Source of the DNA: Calendula officinalis
Lineage: Eukaryota; Streptophyta; Magnoliopsida; Asterales; Asteraceae
DNA: 64,000 bases
Direction of reading: 5' to 3'
NCBI GenBank assembly: GCA_963853835.1
Contig: OY970830.1
Span: forward strand, 33,751,966-33,815,965
Shown: positions 1-9,795 of the stretch, piece after piece
Layout: each line of letters begins with the position of its first letter
Numbering within the stretch: position 1 is the first letter of the stretch
Translations under genes and position numbers: made by a program
Notes under the pieces: model-generated
The model's input: only the letters and a program-made list of their open reading frames with translations
Told to the model about the DNA's origin: nothing
The model's database searches: none

Positions 1-1745
1 CTATTATTATACGAGAACTCGACTAACGGTAAATGTTCATCCCATTTACCACCGAAGTCTAACACACACGATCTCAACATGTCTTCCACCGTTTGAATCG
101 TTCTTTCACTTTGACCGTCGGTTTGCGGGTGATAAGTCGTGCTCAACCGCAACTTTGTACCCAACTCTTCTTGTAAAGATCGCCAAAACCTCGAGGTAAA
201 CCTCGCGCCTCTATCGGACACAATCGATAACGGAACCCCGTGGAGTCGAACCACCTCATCAACATACAACTTAGCCAATTTCTCAAGTGGCAACGTTTCC
301 CGAATGGCTAAAAATAACGCACTCTTGGTCAACCGGTCAACTATGACCCAAATGGCATCGTGACCCCTACTCGTCTTCGGTAAACCTACTATGAAATCCA
401 TAGTTATATCTTCCCACTTTCCGGCCGGTACAACCAATGATTGAGCTACCCCATACGGTACTTGATGCTCGGCTTTCACTTGTGCACACGTGGCACACTT
501 AGAGATATACTTGGCCACTCTCGCCTTCATTCCGGGCCACCAATAAACCCGTTTCATATCTTGGTACGTCTTTGTACTTCCCGGGTGAATCGAATACTTC
601 GATTTGTGCACATCATACAAAAACTCTTTCCGGATTCCCCCGAACTTAGGAACCCAAATACGACCGCCCACGGTCTTCAACCCTTGTGCATTTTCGAGAA
701 AATGTTGGTTCTTACCTAACCGTTCTCGTCTTAACTCGTCTTTTCCCATAACCTCTCGTTGGGCATTCTTGATTCTTTCAATAATACTCGAGACGACTTC
801 TATACGTGACAAAATTCCTCGGTTCGGTTTTTCATAGACCTTTCGGCTCAAGGCGTCGGCCACTACATTAGCCTTTCCCGCGTGATACACAATCTCACAA
901 TCATAATCGGCAATCAACTCGATCCACCTTCTTTGTCGCATATTAAGGTCTTTTTGAGTAAACACGTATTGTAGACTTTTATGATCCGTGTACAACGTAC
1001 ACCGAGTACCATACAAATAATGCCTCCACAATTTTAAGGCAAATATAATCGCCTCCAACTCCAAGTCGTGTGTCGTGTACCTTAATTCCGCATTCTTCAA
1101 TTGTCGCGAGGCATACGCGATCACCTTACCTCTTTGCATCAACACACAACCGAGCCCTTGATTCGACGCATCACTATAAACCACAAAATCCTCCATACCA
1201 TCCGGTAACGTAAGGATCGGCGCGTTACATAACTTTTCCTTTAACAACTTAAACGCCTCTTCTTGCCTCTTCTCCCACACAAACTTTTCACTTTTTCTTG
1301 TTAACTTCGTGAGTGGAATCGCGATTCTCGAGAAGTCTTGTATAAACCTTCGGTAATAACCGGCTAATCCAAGAAAACTTCTAACCTCGGTAGGAGTTCT
1401 CGGAGGCTCCCAATTTGACACCGCTTCAATCTTGGACGGGTCAACCTTAATACCATCACACGTCACTACGTGACCTATGAATTGCACTTCCCGTAACCAA
1501 AATTCACACTTCGAGAATTTTGCATACAACTTCTCCCGTTTCAACACGTCTAGAACAAGCCTCAAATGACCTTCGTGTTCTTCTTCGGTTTTCGAATAAA
1601 TTAGAATGTCATCAATAAACACGATCAAAAACTTATCAAGAAACGGTTTACAAACCCGATTCATCAAATCCATAAAAATAGCCGGCGCGTTTGTAAGACC
1701 AAACGGCATCACTAGAAATTCATAATGACCATAACGTGTACGAAA
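1..1745 (-). CDS. gypsy pol: RT C-terminal half, RNase H, integrase (open at window edge)
   Basis: Reading left from about 1745, the frame resumes RT with the block RTRYGHYEFLVMPFGLTNAP and then the catalytic FIDDIL motif (about 1615-1630). It continues through RNase H (YSDASNQGLGCVL near 1170 and YTDHKSL near 990), the integrase zinc-binding region (HPGSTKTY and CATCAQVK near 490-590) and the integrase core (MDFIVGLPKT and SDRGARFTS). It stops at the edge in WDEHLPLVEFSYNN. I saw no in-frame stop in the parts I translated. It is out of frame with the Gag-PR piece by an indel near 1745-1760. Any chromodomain would lie beyond position 1. Confidence 0.82.
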
Positions 1746-3733
1746 AGCCTCTTCTCGGTGTCGCCTTCTTTCACCCGAACTTGGTGATAACCCGACCTCA
1801 AATCAATCTTCGAGAAATAACTAGCACCTTGCAATTGGTCGAATAGGTCGTCAATCCTCGGCAACGGGTAACGGTTCTTAATAGTTACCTTATTCAACTC
1901 TCGGTAGTCGATACACATTCTCATCGAACCGTCTTTCTTCTTAACAAATAACACCGGTGCACCCCACGGTGACGAACTCGGACGAATGAAACCTTTATCT
2001 AACAAATCTTGCAATTGGGTCATCAATTCCCGCATTTCGATGGGAGCTAAACGATAGGGAGCACGAGCAATCGGCGTCGCCCCCGGAACTAAATCAATTT
2101 TAAATTCGACTTGTCTCTCCGGTGGCAAACCGGGCAAGTCATCGGGAAATACCTCGGGGAAATCCCGAATAATTTTGACATTATCCATTGACTTCTTTTC
2201 CTTTCGGCCATCTAATACATATGCAATAAACGATGCACAACCTTTCGATATACTTTTCCTCGCCTTAATGGCGGTAATCACATTAGGCATGTGATGACGT
2301 TTCTCCCCATACACATACACTTTCTCATTCTCGGGTGTCCTAATCGACACAATTTTCTTTCCACACAAAATCTTGGCTTGGTGCATACCCAACCAATCCA
2401 TACCGATAACCACATCGAACGCCCTAATTCCCATGGGCAATAAATCTACCTTAAACTTTCTACCGTCTATTTCTATTTCACAATTTCTATAAACTCGTTC
2501 AACCATAGACGTTTTCCCGTCGGCTACTTCTATCTCATAAACCTCATCTAACATTTCGGACGGCACATTCAATTTACAACCGAACTCATAAGACACAAAC
2601 GAATAATTGGAACCCGAATCAAACAAAATATGAGTTGGCAAGGAGTTAATGCATAAAGTACCTGACACCACATCGTGTGCCTCCTTCGCCTCCTCCCGAG
2701 TGAGTTGGAAGGACCGCCCCTTCACCTTTGTCGGTTCCACTTTCTTTTGAGCCGTGGACACCACCGATTCGGTCCCCTTCTTCGGGCACACATTGCTATA
2801 GTGCCCCTTCTCGTGACACGAGAAACACTCAACGTCGGCCAACGACTTGGCCCTACAATCTCGGGCTATGTGCCCTGCCCTTCCACAACTAAAACAAGAT
2901 TTCGGCTCCCCTCGGCATATGCCGGTATGATTTTTCCCGCATTTCTTGCACGGGCCAACACTACCTTGTCTAGAGAAGCTCGATGTGAACTTCCCCTTTT
3001 TGAACGAACTAGAGCCGCTCTCGGCCTTTCTTTTCTCGCCCACATGGGCCCTCTCGGCAACACGTGCCTCATTTACCTCCTCAACACCCCGGGCGGCACT
3101 AATGGCCTCATCAAGTGAAATCGCCCTCTTAACTTCCAATTGGTAGTCCCACGGTAACCCACTAGCATACCGGACTACCCTCAACCTCTCATCCGAGTAG
3201 GTTTTAGCAACAAATGGGAGCAATCCCGTGAACTCCCTCGAGTACTCTTCAATCGACATATCACCCTTCTTAAGGGTCACGAATTTCTCGTGCATCTTTT
3301 CCAAATCCCTTTCGGGACAAAATTTCTTTTTCAACCTCGCGGTAAACTCATCCCACGACATCTTCTCAATAACCTCCCTCCCGAGGGTCTCATACACAAT
3401 ATCCCACCAAACCATGGCATCTTCTTTTAACAATTGTGACGCATACGTCACCATATCGGCATCCTTGCACTTGCTACTACCGATAACCCTCTCGGTCTCT
3501 CGGATCCACCTCATGGTTACTTTCGGGTCCGAACTACCCGTATACACATTTGGCTTACAAGCCATGAAGGATTTAAACGAACAACTCTCTTTCACAATGG
3601 GCCTAGCCCTAGCATCACTTTGGCCACCCGTGGAGGATTCCCCCCCCCTCCCCCCCGGTGCCACTACCCCCAGTTCTCTCATCCGATTTAGCCTCGGATT
3701 CACGGTCTCCCCCCGACCTCTCGCGGTCTCCAA
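1712..3733 (-). CDS. gypsy Gag-protease-RT polyprotein (central piece)
   Basis: The frame encodes the Gag capsid region (around MRWIRETERV and MVWWD, and a YSREF segment), then clustered zinc knuckles (CKKCGKNHTGIC, CFSCGRAGHIARDC, CFSCHEKGHYSNVC). A retropepsin follows with the active-site triad DSG in LFDSGSNYSFVS. Next comes the N-terminal half of RT, with PYRLAPIEM, the FVKKKDGSMRMCIDYRELN block and SKIDLRSGYHQVRV. The true start is upstream: gag begins at 3956 in another frame, so the Met at 3733 is only where this frame opens. The frame ends out of register around 1745-1760, after which RT continues in another frame. It functions in particle assembly, polyprotein cleavage and cDNA synthesis. 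Confidence 0.85.
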   Translation of the reverse strand: METARGRGETVNPRLNRMRELGVVAPGGRGGESSTGGQSDARARPIVKESCSFKSFMACKPNVYTGSSDPKVTMRWIRETERVIGSSKCKDADMVTYASQLLKEDAMVWWDIVYETLGREVIEKMSWDEFTARLKKKFCPERDLEKMHEKFVTLKKGDMSIEEYSREFTGLLPFVAKTYSDERLRVVRYASGLPWDYQLEVKRAISLDEAISAARGVEEVNEARVAERAHVGEKRKAESGSSSFKKGKFTSSFSRQGSVGPCKKCGKNHTGICRGEPKSCFSCGRAGHIARDCRAKSLADVECFSCHEKGHYSNVCPKKGTESVVSTAQKKVEPTKVKGRSFQLTREEAKEAHDVVSGTLCINSLPTHILFDSGSNYSFVSYEFGCKLNVPSEMLDEVYEIEVADGKTSMVERVYRNCEIEIDGRKFKVDLLPMGIRAFDVVIGMDWLGMHQAKILCGKKIVSIRTPENEKVYVYGEKRHHMPNVITAIKARKSISKGCASFIAYVLDGRKEKKSMDNVKIIRDFPEVFPDDLPGLPPERQVEFKIDLVPGATPIARAPYRLAPIEMRELMTQLQDLLDKGFIRPSSSPWGAPVLFVKKKDGSMRMCIDYRELNKVTIKNRYPLPRIDDLFDQLQGASYFSKIDLRSGYHQVRVKEGDTEKRLFVHVMVIMNF

Positions 3734-3956
3734 TAATACGATGCACTTCTTCGGCCACCGTTCCCTTGATTTGATCGATAATAGTTTGGAGATCCGCCAT
3801 GGTTACCGGAGTTCTATTAGCTCCGACCTCCGACTCACCCATCCGATGCATCGACGGTTGACTTTCTTGTTCAACCACAACCTCTACATGAGGTATCTCT
3901 TCCTCCCGGTTTTCCGGGGCTTTCCCACTTCTACGAGTGTTCACCATTTCTTTCAA
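3640..3956 (-). CDS. gypsy gag, N-terminal piece before a frame break
   Basis: This frame opens with MKEMVNTRRSGKAPENREEE and runs through a polar, charged segment to a Gly-rich stretch. It then meets C9-T-C7 on the plus strand (3640-3656), after which the matching protein continues in another frame (entry 1712-3733). The Gly-rich run is encoded by this homopolymer, so the break is either replication slippage in a dead element or a sequencing length error. The start codon is the first Met after the LTR/PBS leader. The length and position fit the N-terminus of a plant gypsy Gag. Confidence 0.6.
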
Positions 3957-4181
3957 TCAAGACTATACGAAAGACATTAAACATTTAGTACCTTGTGTAC
4001 AACCCATTAGTCGCGTAAGACTCAATATCCATAATCATATCAAATTTCATTGGTCCCTTAGGTTCAACCCTAAACTTACTATAAAGTCTCAAGGTCAACC
4101 TATGATCTTAAGGAATCTTATATTCCTAATGCTACAGTCTAAGACTAGGATGGTCATTCAACCTAATTCACTTAAACTATA

Positions 4182-4193
4182 GCTCTGATACCA
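4182..4193 (-). other. Primer-binding site (initiator tRNA-Met)
   Basis: Read on the minus strand this is TGGTATCAGAGC, the usual plant LTR-retrotransposon site complementary to the 3' end of initiator tRNA-Met. It lies 3 nt inside the LTR end, where minus-strand DNA synthesis would be primed. Confidence 0.9.
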
Positions 4194-4196
4194 AGT

Positions 4197-5940
4197 TGTA
4201 ACACCTCAATTTTTAATACAAAATATTGGCCAAAATAAAACATTTTATAAATAGAAGAACATCCTCAAATTTGGATTTACAAAAACCTTGGTATGAAATC
4301 AGAGTATAAAAGTAGGTGTTACAAAATAGATCATAACCAAGCTAAGACTAAATCCAATCTAGTGTTCTTCTAAACTAGGTCCCGCATCTCTATCCATGCG
4401 TACCTAAGCCTTCGATCCCGAACCTGATTACATAGCAAAACAAAACAAGGAGTATGTGATACAAAACGTCTCGTGAGCTACATGGGTTTAGACCCGATAA
4501 TAAAATGAAGTGTCACGTTTCATATAACCAATCAATATACATATATATATCCAACTATCCAGTCTAGTCACCTTAGTGTGACCCTATCAACCTTGCTTAC
4601 CTAGCAATCACGTCTAACTATCGGGTTGCCCCCGAACTAGCTAGAATCACATACATATCTAGTTATCGGGTTGCCCCCGAGCTAACTAGAAACAAGGTAT
4701 CGGCAATAGGATCGCCCACACTACCGATACCTGTCTTGCCCACCGGAATACGTCCAATGAGTAAGACTACTAACGTGGAAGAGTCGATGGGAAATCCATC
4801 CCAACTGCCCCTCAATCCACACCTCATGATCGGGAGTCGCCCGTATCATCACATCATCTCAATCTCATCATAACCCTATGGTTATGCCAATCTAGCTCTC
4901 GGCTATCACTTTCATCATCAAGCAAGTTAGTCCAATATTATCGGTAATATCTATCATTAACTCAAAATACTATAAGTCTACACATATAAGCAAATAGACC
5001 GTAACACAAGTAATGAAAATATTTAAAAGGGCTATGAACTCAGTAAATTCCACACGTACTCACCTTAGTAATAAAGATGCTTTAACCGTATTCTTTCCGC
5101 CGGTTTCCTCTTTCCAACAATTTGATCAAACTCCAAGACTTCACCGGCAGCCTAATTCAACAATCATACAATGTTCAACACCACATACAGCTAATAATGT
5201 ATCCATTAACCTCTAATTACCATTAACTAACATTTTCCCCAATTATGGTAATTTACCAAACCCTAGGTTTAACCAACCTTTAAGATTCTTACAAATCGAA
5301 ATCATACACTTGTTTCCTTTGTCAAAATACCATCTATTAAGTGTATACAACCTTTATTTAACCATAAATCACCAACCCAAGAACTAGGGTTTCAAACCCA
5401 AGCTTCTAAACCCATAGATCTAAAGCTACAACTACAAAGGATTGAAGATATACCTTTAATCTTCAACTAGGAGTGAAGAATCACAAGATTTGATGAAGAA
5501 ATCAGCTCCAAATGATGGTTTACACCCAAAATCGTCCACAAACTCGAGGGGAAGAAAACTAGGGTTTTTCTTTGCATTTAATGAGCTCAAACCCGACTTT
5601 AATGCTGTCGTCCAGAGTTCACGGCGCGAACTAAGTTCGCGTCGCTAACTCTGCATATCGTACGCATACTTAGCGATCGCTATCTCATCGCGAACTACTT
5701 TACGCCCGATAGCCAAACTCCCTGGCCCGCCTTCCCGATCGCGACCAATAGTTCGCGTCGCGAACTTCCTAAGGCAGCAGGGCTGCACTTTTTCATCTTT
5801 ACCCCGACCCGGTTTCACCCATAACTTTCTCGTACGATCTCCAAACGACACGAAACCAATTCCTATGTTCTTTAAACGATTTATCCTTATTTATCGTATT
5901 TTTGCACAATTTATTTATTTACAAATTTCGGGTCGTTACA
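4197..5940 (-). repeat. 5' LTR of the gypsy element
   Basis: On the plus strand the segment starts TGTAACACC and ends GGTCGTTACA, giving the TG...CA ends expected of an LTR and a 6-bp terminal inverted repeat (TGTAAC/GTTACA). Its inner end is followed by a 3-nt spacer and the primer-binding site. The length is about 1.74 kb. It contains an imperfect internal duplication at 4612-4690 (two copies of a stretch with ATCGGGTTGCCCCCGA) and, at 5620-5790, a GC-rich block with repeated GTTCGCG/CGCGAAC motifs. The second LTR lies left of the window and cannot be compared. Confidence 0.88.
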
Positions 5941-6330
5941 AGGATGATAGACAACCTCGAATCCACCTCCGCCACTTGTCACTAAAACCCATTTGCAACA
6001 TTATTGAGTCGAGATATTCCCAATTCACCGAATCAAACGCCTTTTCAAAGTCCACTTTGAATAAAAACATCTCTTTTTTCTCCTTTTTCGCCCAAGAATA
6101 GATCTCATTTATGATTAAGGGACCTTCGAGAATATTTCTGCCTCTGATATAGGCTGATTGCACCTCATCAATGATTGATTCGATTACCATTTTTAATCTG
6201 GATGCCAAGGCTGATGCAATTATTTTGTATAAACATCCAATGAGGCTAATGGGCCTATAATCGTTGAGGTTCACGGGATCTTTAACCTTCGGGATTAACA
6301 TTATCAAAAACTTATATGATAATCAATTAC
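5941..6330 (-). pseudogene. LINE (L1-type) reverse transcriptase fragment
   Basis: The minus-strand frame reads LIPKVKDPVNLNDYRPISLI, the conserved N-terminal RT block of plant L1 LINEs. It continues with ASRLKMVIESIIDEVQSAYI, RGRNILEGPLIINEI and VDFEKAFDSVNWEYLD, which carries the first catalytic Asp region of RT. The frame is open for about 120 codons and is cut at GCLSS by the gypsy LTR end at 5940/5941. Upstream of about 6330 the similarity fades into stops. The rest of the LINE presumably lies beyond the left end of the gypsy element. Confidence 0.88.
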
Positions 6331-6401
6331 CGCCCTGCATTTTAGAAATCAACTCCCATTAATAAAAGTATAAACGATTTATGCACGCAACTATTAACAA
6401 A

Positions 6402-6611
6402 AGGGTTTTTCTAACGTATGCCCCTGGGGCATACATTAGGTGCATTTAGTGAGCATAAAGTTTTCATTTAATATAAGAATTGTATTTATTGTATCTTTTA
6501 AAAATGGTAAAAAGTTAACTTCATTAATGTAATTCAAAATATATTAGGAAACCAGATACCTCATTAAATATACCTAATGTACGCCCCAGGGGCATACGTT
6601 AGAAAAACCTT
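6402..6611. repeat. Miniature inverted-repeat element, about 210 bp
   Basis: The ends form a terminal inverted repeat of about 40 bp. The left arm runs GGTTTTTCTAACGTATGCCC through CTGGGGCATACATTAGGT and the right arm is its near-perfect complement ending at about 6611. Each arm holds the palindrome CCCCTGGGG. The interior is AT-rich and non-coding. I could not fix a target-site duplication, so the superfamily is open. Confidence 0.75.
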
Positions 6612-8092
6612 TAACGGATTAAAATCCTTTTATCTATTTATCAGCTTACTTACTAAAGGATCATTAGCCTAGCGTTAAAGATATTTGCTCCCAACCTCAA
6701 GGTTGTGGGTTTAAGTAACACGTTTAATTAAACGAGTTAAACATGTTAAACAAGTATAAATGTTGTTATTATTACACAAAATCATAACAAAATATTTAAA
6801 TACCAAATTAATAAGTAACCTTTTTACTTTTTATATACTTATTAGTTACGTTTGAACTAGTAAAATATAAACAAAGTATTAATAGATATATTTAAATATA
6901 TTTTAATAATTAAACAGGTTAGCAGGTCGACCCATTTAAATTATCATTGATCCAAATCTAATCCTTTTAATAAACGGGTCATTTTAGTTGACCCTAGACT
7001 GATCTAAAACTTTTTTTTATCTCAACCTAAACCTGTTTATTTCATGTCGGTTTCAGGTTGGGTTTCGTGTCGAGTCAGAAATTGTGACCCCTAGTTGTAG
7101 GTTCCAAATGGATACAATAGAAATATTAAACCAGAGACATTAATTTTAATACAAATGTTATTACTATGTTAAAAGGAAAAAATACATTAAACATGACTTT
7201 TAGAACCATAGTGCTCTCATATTTCATTTATATATTTATACTCATCAAATGAAAAAGACAAATTTATAAATTTAAAAAAAATTAATATCGTTTCATGTAT
7301 TATTACATCGTATATATATACGGAAAATGATAGTGACAGCTTTTAGGACTGTCAATAAGAAGATAAAATCAATACAAAAACTGCCCCTGCATTTTAGGAT
7401 CACTATTTCATCAATGAATGTACAACCATTTTATACATGTTAGAGACAGCCCTTAAGGCTGTCATTTTCAGAACATAAAAGATATTAGTACCACAATTTT
7501 TAATGGTTATACCACACAGTACAAATCTTATAGTTAACTGTACAAGTATATTAAGTATTAGATGTACTACGTATATTAAAAATTATGGTAAGAAAATCAC
7601 CATTTAACAAAAGCCTATATTTACATAGTTTAATAACATGTCATAAGAGACAAAATGGGAAACGGCCCAAAAAAGGTTGCTTAGGATTGCATGTGATGGA
7701 GACCACCGAAAGGGAGAAAGAAGTGGACGTGGTTGAGATAAGAAACTATGGTCAGATCCAATTGGACGGTGTAGATTTTTTTATTCCGGTAAAAGTCAAG
7801 GCATCACTGATTTTGACGTTTTAATCTCATTTTATCTTAATTTTGACTCTATAGGTCAAAGTGTCAAACGCCTTTTACATGCCTATTATTTTTGTTTATT
7901 TGTATTATTTTAACAGTTACTTAAAACAGCTTTAACATAAGTAAACTATCCAATTGGACTTGTAACAGTAGTTATATTTTATTAAACCTATTTTAATTTA
8001 ATATTAAGCTCTCTTTTTTTTTTTTTAGAATTTCATGTTACATTTTTAATAGTTAAGAGTAGTAAATAATTTAGTTAATCAAGTTCATAATA
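6612..8092. other. AT-rich spacer with relics
   Basis: No gene is seen. At 6664-6722 there is a weak tRNA-like stretch (TAGCCTAGCGTTA as an A-box-like block, GTGGGTTTAAGT as a B-box-like block) that may be a decayed SINE. At 7323-7472 there is a small inverted-repeat element listed separately. The ORF near 7585-7824 has no recognisable domain and no support. Confidence 0.5.
7323..7472. repeat. Short MITE-like inverted repeat
   Basis: The left end carries TGACAGCTTTTAGGACTGTCA and the right end GACAGCCCTTAAGGCTGTCA, followed by TTTTC, which mirrors the GAAAATGA at the left. So there is a terminal inverted repeat whose arms are themselves small hairpins, over about 150 bp. A related stretch (ATGATAGCCTTAAGGGTTGTCA) occurs at about 63887. 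Ends are approximate. Confidence 0.5.
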
Positions 8093-8671
8093 CTCTCTCC
8101 GTCCCACAAAAAACTTTACATTTCTCACTAAAATTTTGTCCCACAAAAAAATTTACATTTCTCACATTTGATGGAACTCACATAATAAAATATTACTTCC
8201 TCCGATTCAAAATAAGTGATACACTTTCCATATTTGGGTATATCAAAATAAGTGATACACTTTATAAATTTACCTTATTTGGTAAAAAATGGTGAGCCCC
8301 ACATCCACTAACTACCTACTTTAATAAAGTCAAATGACATATTTACCCTTACTTTTACTTTTAAACATCATTAACTTTACTTTATTCAAAGTTTGTGGGA
8401 CCCATTCTCCACTAATCATCTAATTAATCTAATTTAATCCTCATTACAAAGTTTTACCTCAAAAAGCGTGAAAACAAGAGTGTATCACTTATTTTGAATC
8501 GGAGGAAGTATTATTACTAAGAAATACATCATTAATATCCACTAACTCTTTTTCTCTCTCCAATCCAACCTTATATTTTAATCAAAAGTAATACTAGTGA
8601 CCTCACCACTAACTATCACCTACAATCTTGTGCCTAAGAGAAATGTAAACTTTTTTGTGGGACGGAGGGAG
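8093..8671. mobile_element. Stowaway-like MITE, host of a nested MITE
   Basis: The ends are CTCTCTCCGTCCCACAAAAA and its complement, ending in GGGACGGAGGGAG. TA dinucleotides flank both ends (8091-8092, 8672-8673), as for Tc1/mariner-type insertions. The inner region shares the TCTCTCTCCAATC...TTATATTTTAATCAAAA block with the MITEs at 14263, 24397 and 63281. A second MITE (8196-8508) sits inside. Unusually, about 35 bp of flanking sequence occurs on both sides. Confidence 0.85.
8196..8508. mobile_element. MITE (CTTCCTCCGATTC family), nested
   Basis: The termini are CTTCCTCCGATTCAAAATAA and the inverted copy ending TTGAATCGGAGGAAG, with TA at 8194-8195 and 8509-8510. It is 313 bp, non-coding, and lies inside the Stowaway-like element at 8093-8671. 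Sister copies are at 9481-9793 and 12091-12402. Confidence 0.88.
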
Positions 8672-8717
8672 TAGTAAATAATTTAGTTAATTAAGTTCAG
8701 AATACTAAAATATTGTA

Positions 8718-9240
8718 AAACGTTCAAGGGAGTCTATGATTTTTATAAAGTACTGGGTAATAAATCTTAGCCCTTGGATCAATCAACCCCCAAATAATCA
8801 CCACCACCAGAATTCTATGTGATTCAACACATTAACACCCCCACCACCCATGTGTATTAAATCACATGTGATTCAATACAGCCGACCACCACCACCACCA
8901 CCACCACCCTCTGTGGGCCACCATCTCTACCACAGGCAACCCCTCGTCACCGTTGGCTGCTTGCAATCACATGTGATTGCGTATTCAATTACATGTGATT
9001 GCGCCGGTCGGAGGCAGTGGCCGACGGCGGCGGACGGCGACCGGCGACGGCGGACAACAGCCGGAGGTGGTGGCCAGCGGTGGTGGTTGATGTGTTGAAT
9101 CACATGTGATTTGATGATGTTGGTGTTATATTGAATAACATGTGATTTTATGATGATAGTGGTTGATAGATCTTTTGATCCAATTGCTAAGATTTATCCC
9201 TTAGGACTTTATATAAATTAAGGACCTCCCTGAACGCAAC
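8718..9240. repeat. Long imperfect inverted-repeat element with GC-rich core
   Basis: The outer arms pair: GTTCAAGGGAGTC...TTTATAAAGTACTGGGTAAT on the left against the complement of GACTTTATATAAATTAAGGACCTCCCTGAAC on the right. TAAATCTTAG and TTGGATCAA lie next on each side. Inside are at least five copies of ACATGTGATT in both orientations (ATCACATGTGAT is itself palindromic), a (CCA)n run at 8886-8908 and a GC-rich stretch at 9000-9090. It looks like a non-autonomous DNA transposon. The exact ends and any target duplication are unresolved. The ORF across it (8850-9098) is simple-sequence driven. Confidence 0.6.
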
Positions 9241-9480
9241 TCCTAAAATATATTTTGATCTTATTTTATTATATTAAAATGTATTTGTATTTAATATTTT
9301 GTATGAATTTGAATGATTCATTGGTCGAAAATATCATCGAATTTTATACAAGTATTTTAAAAATGGGACGGTTCGTTGATTGAAAAGGTTATCAACGTAT
9401 GGGTCACATAATGCAAAAAATAGACCGTGATTGTGACATCAAGTTATATAAATATGTAGTTCATAATTAAAAATTATATA

Positions 9481-9793
9481 CTACTTTCGTATCAAAATAA
9501 GTGATACATTTAAGAAATTGCGGTTTTTGAGGCAAAAGATTGGAAAGTGATTTAAAATATTATAAAGTGGATAGTTAGTGGATAATGGGGCCCACTTCTT
9601 TTGGATGTAGTGAAATTAATGATGTTTAAAAGTAAAAGTAAGGGTAAAAGAGTAATTTTACTTTATTAAAGTAGCTAGTTAATGGAGAAGGGGTCCCACT
9701 TTTTTGCCAAATAAAGAAAGATTTTAAAGTGTATCACTTATTTTGTTCCACCTCTTTTAGGAAAGTGTATCACTTATTTTGATACGGAGGTAG
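9481..9793. mobile_element. MITE (CTTCCTCCGATTC family), diverged copy
   Basis: The ends are CTACTTTCGTATCAAAATAA and the inverted copy ending TTTTGATACGGAGGTAG, with TA flanks at 9479-9480 and 9794-9795. It is 313 bp, the same length as the copy at 8196, and non-coding. Confidence 0.85.
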
Positions 9794-9795
9794 TA

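Larger units (their letters stand above)
1..5940 (-). mobile_element. Ty3/gypsy LTR retrotransposon, 5' part (chromovirus/Tekay-like)
   Basis: The element reads right to left: 5' LTR (5940-4197), primer-binding site, gag, protease, reverse transcriptase, RNase H and integrase, then the window edge inside integrase. Domain order PR-RT-RH-IN and the RT and RNase H motifs identify Ty3/gypsy. The two-to-three CCHC knuckle gag resembles the Tekay chromovirus lineage, but the chromodomain that would prove it lies outside the window. The LTR outer end sits directly against LINE coding sequence at 5941, so the element inserted into a LINE. Two frame breaks (near 3640-3656 and 1745-1760) suggest it is no longer autonomous, unless they are sequence errors. 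The 3' LTR is not in the window. Confidence 0.9.
8059..8706. repeat. Flanking direct repeat, about 35 bp, around the nested MITE pair
   Basis: AGTAGTAAATAATTTAGTTA and the following AGTTCA/AATACT bases are found both left (about 8059-8094) and right (about 8670-8706) of the MITE, with two or three mismatches. This is far longer than the 2-bp TA duplication expected for the element. Confidence 0.7.

Noticed and set aside
2675..3980. Plus-strand ORFs over the gypsy gag region, including a 250-codon frame at 3228-3980.
   Set aside because: They are antisense shadows of the Gag-PR coding sequence on the minus strand.
6664..6722. A tRNA gene.
   Set aside because: A- and B-box-like blocks are present but no acceptor or anticodon stem closes; at best a decayed SINE.
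8850..9098. Plus-strand ORF with a Pro run.
   Set aside because: It is produced by a (CCA)n tract and a GC-rich transposon core, with no domain or gene context.
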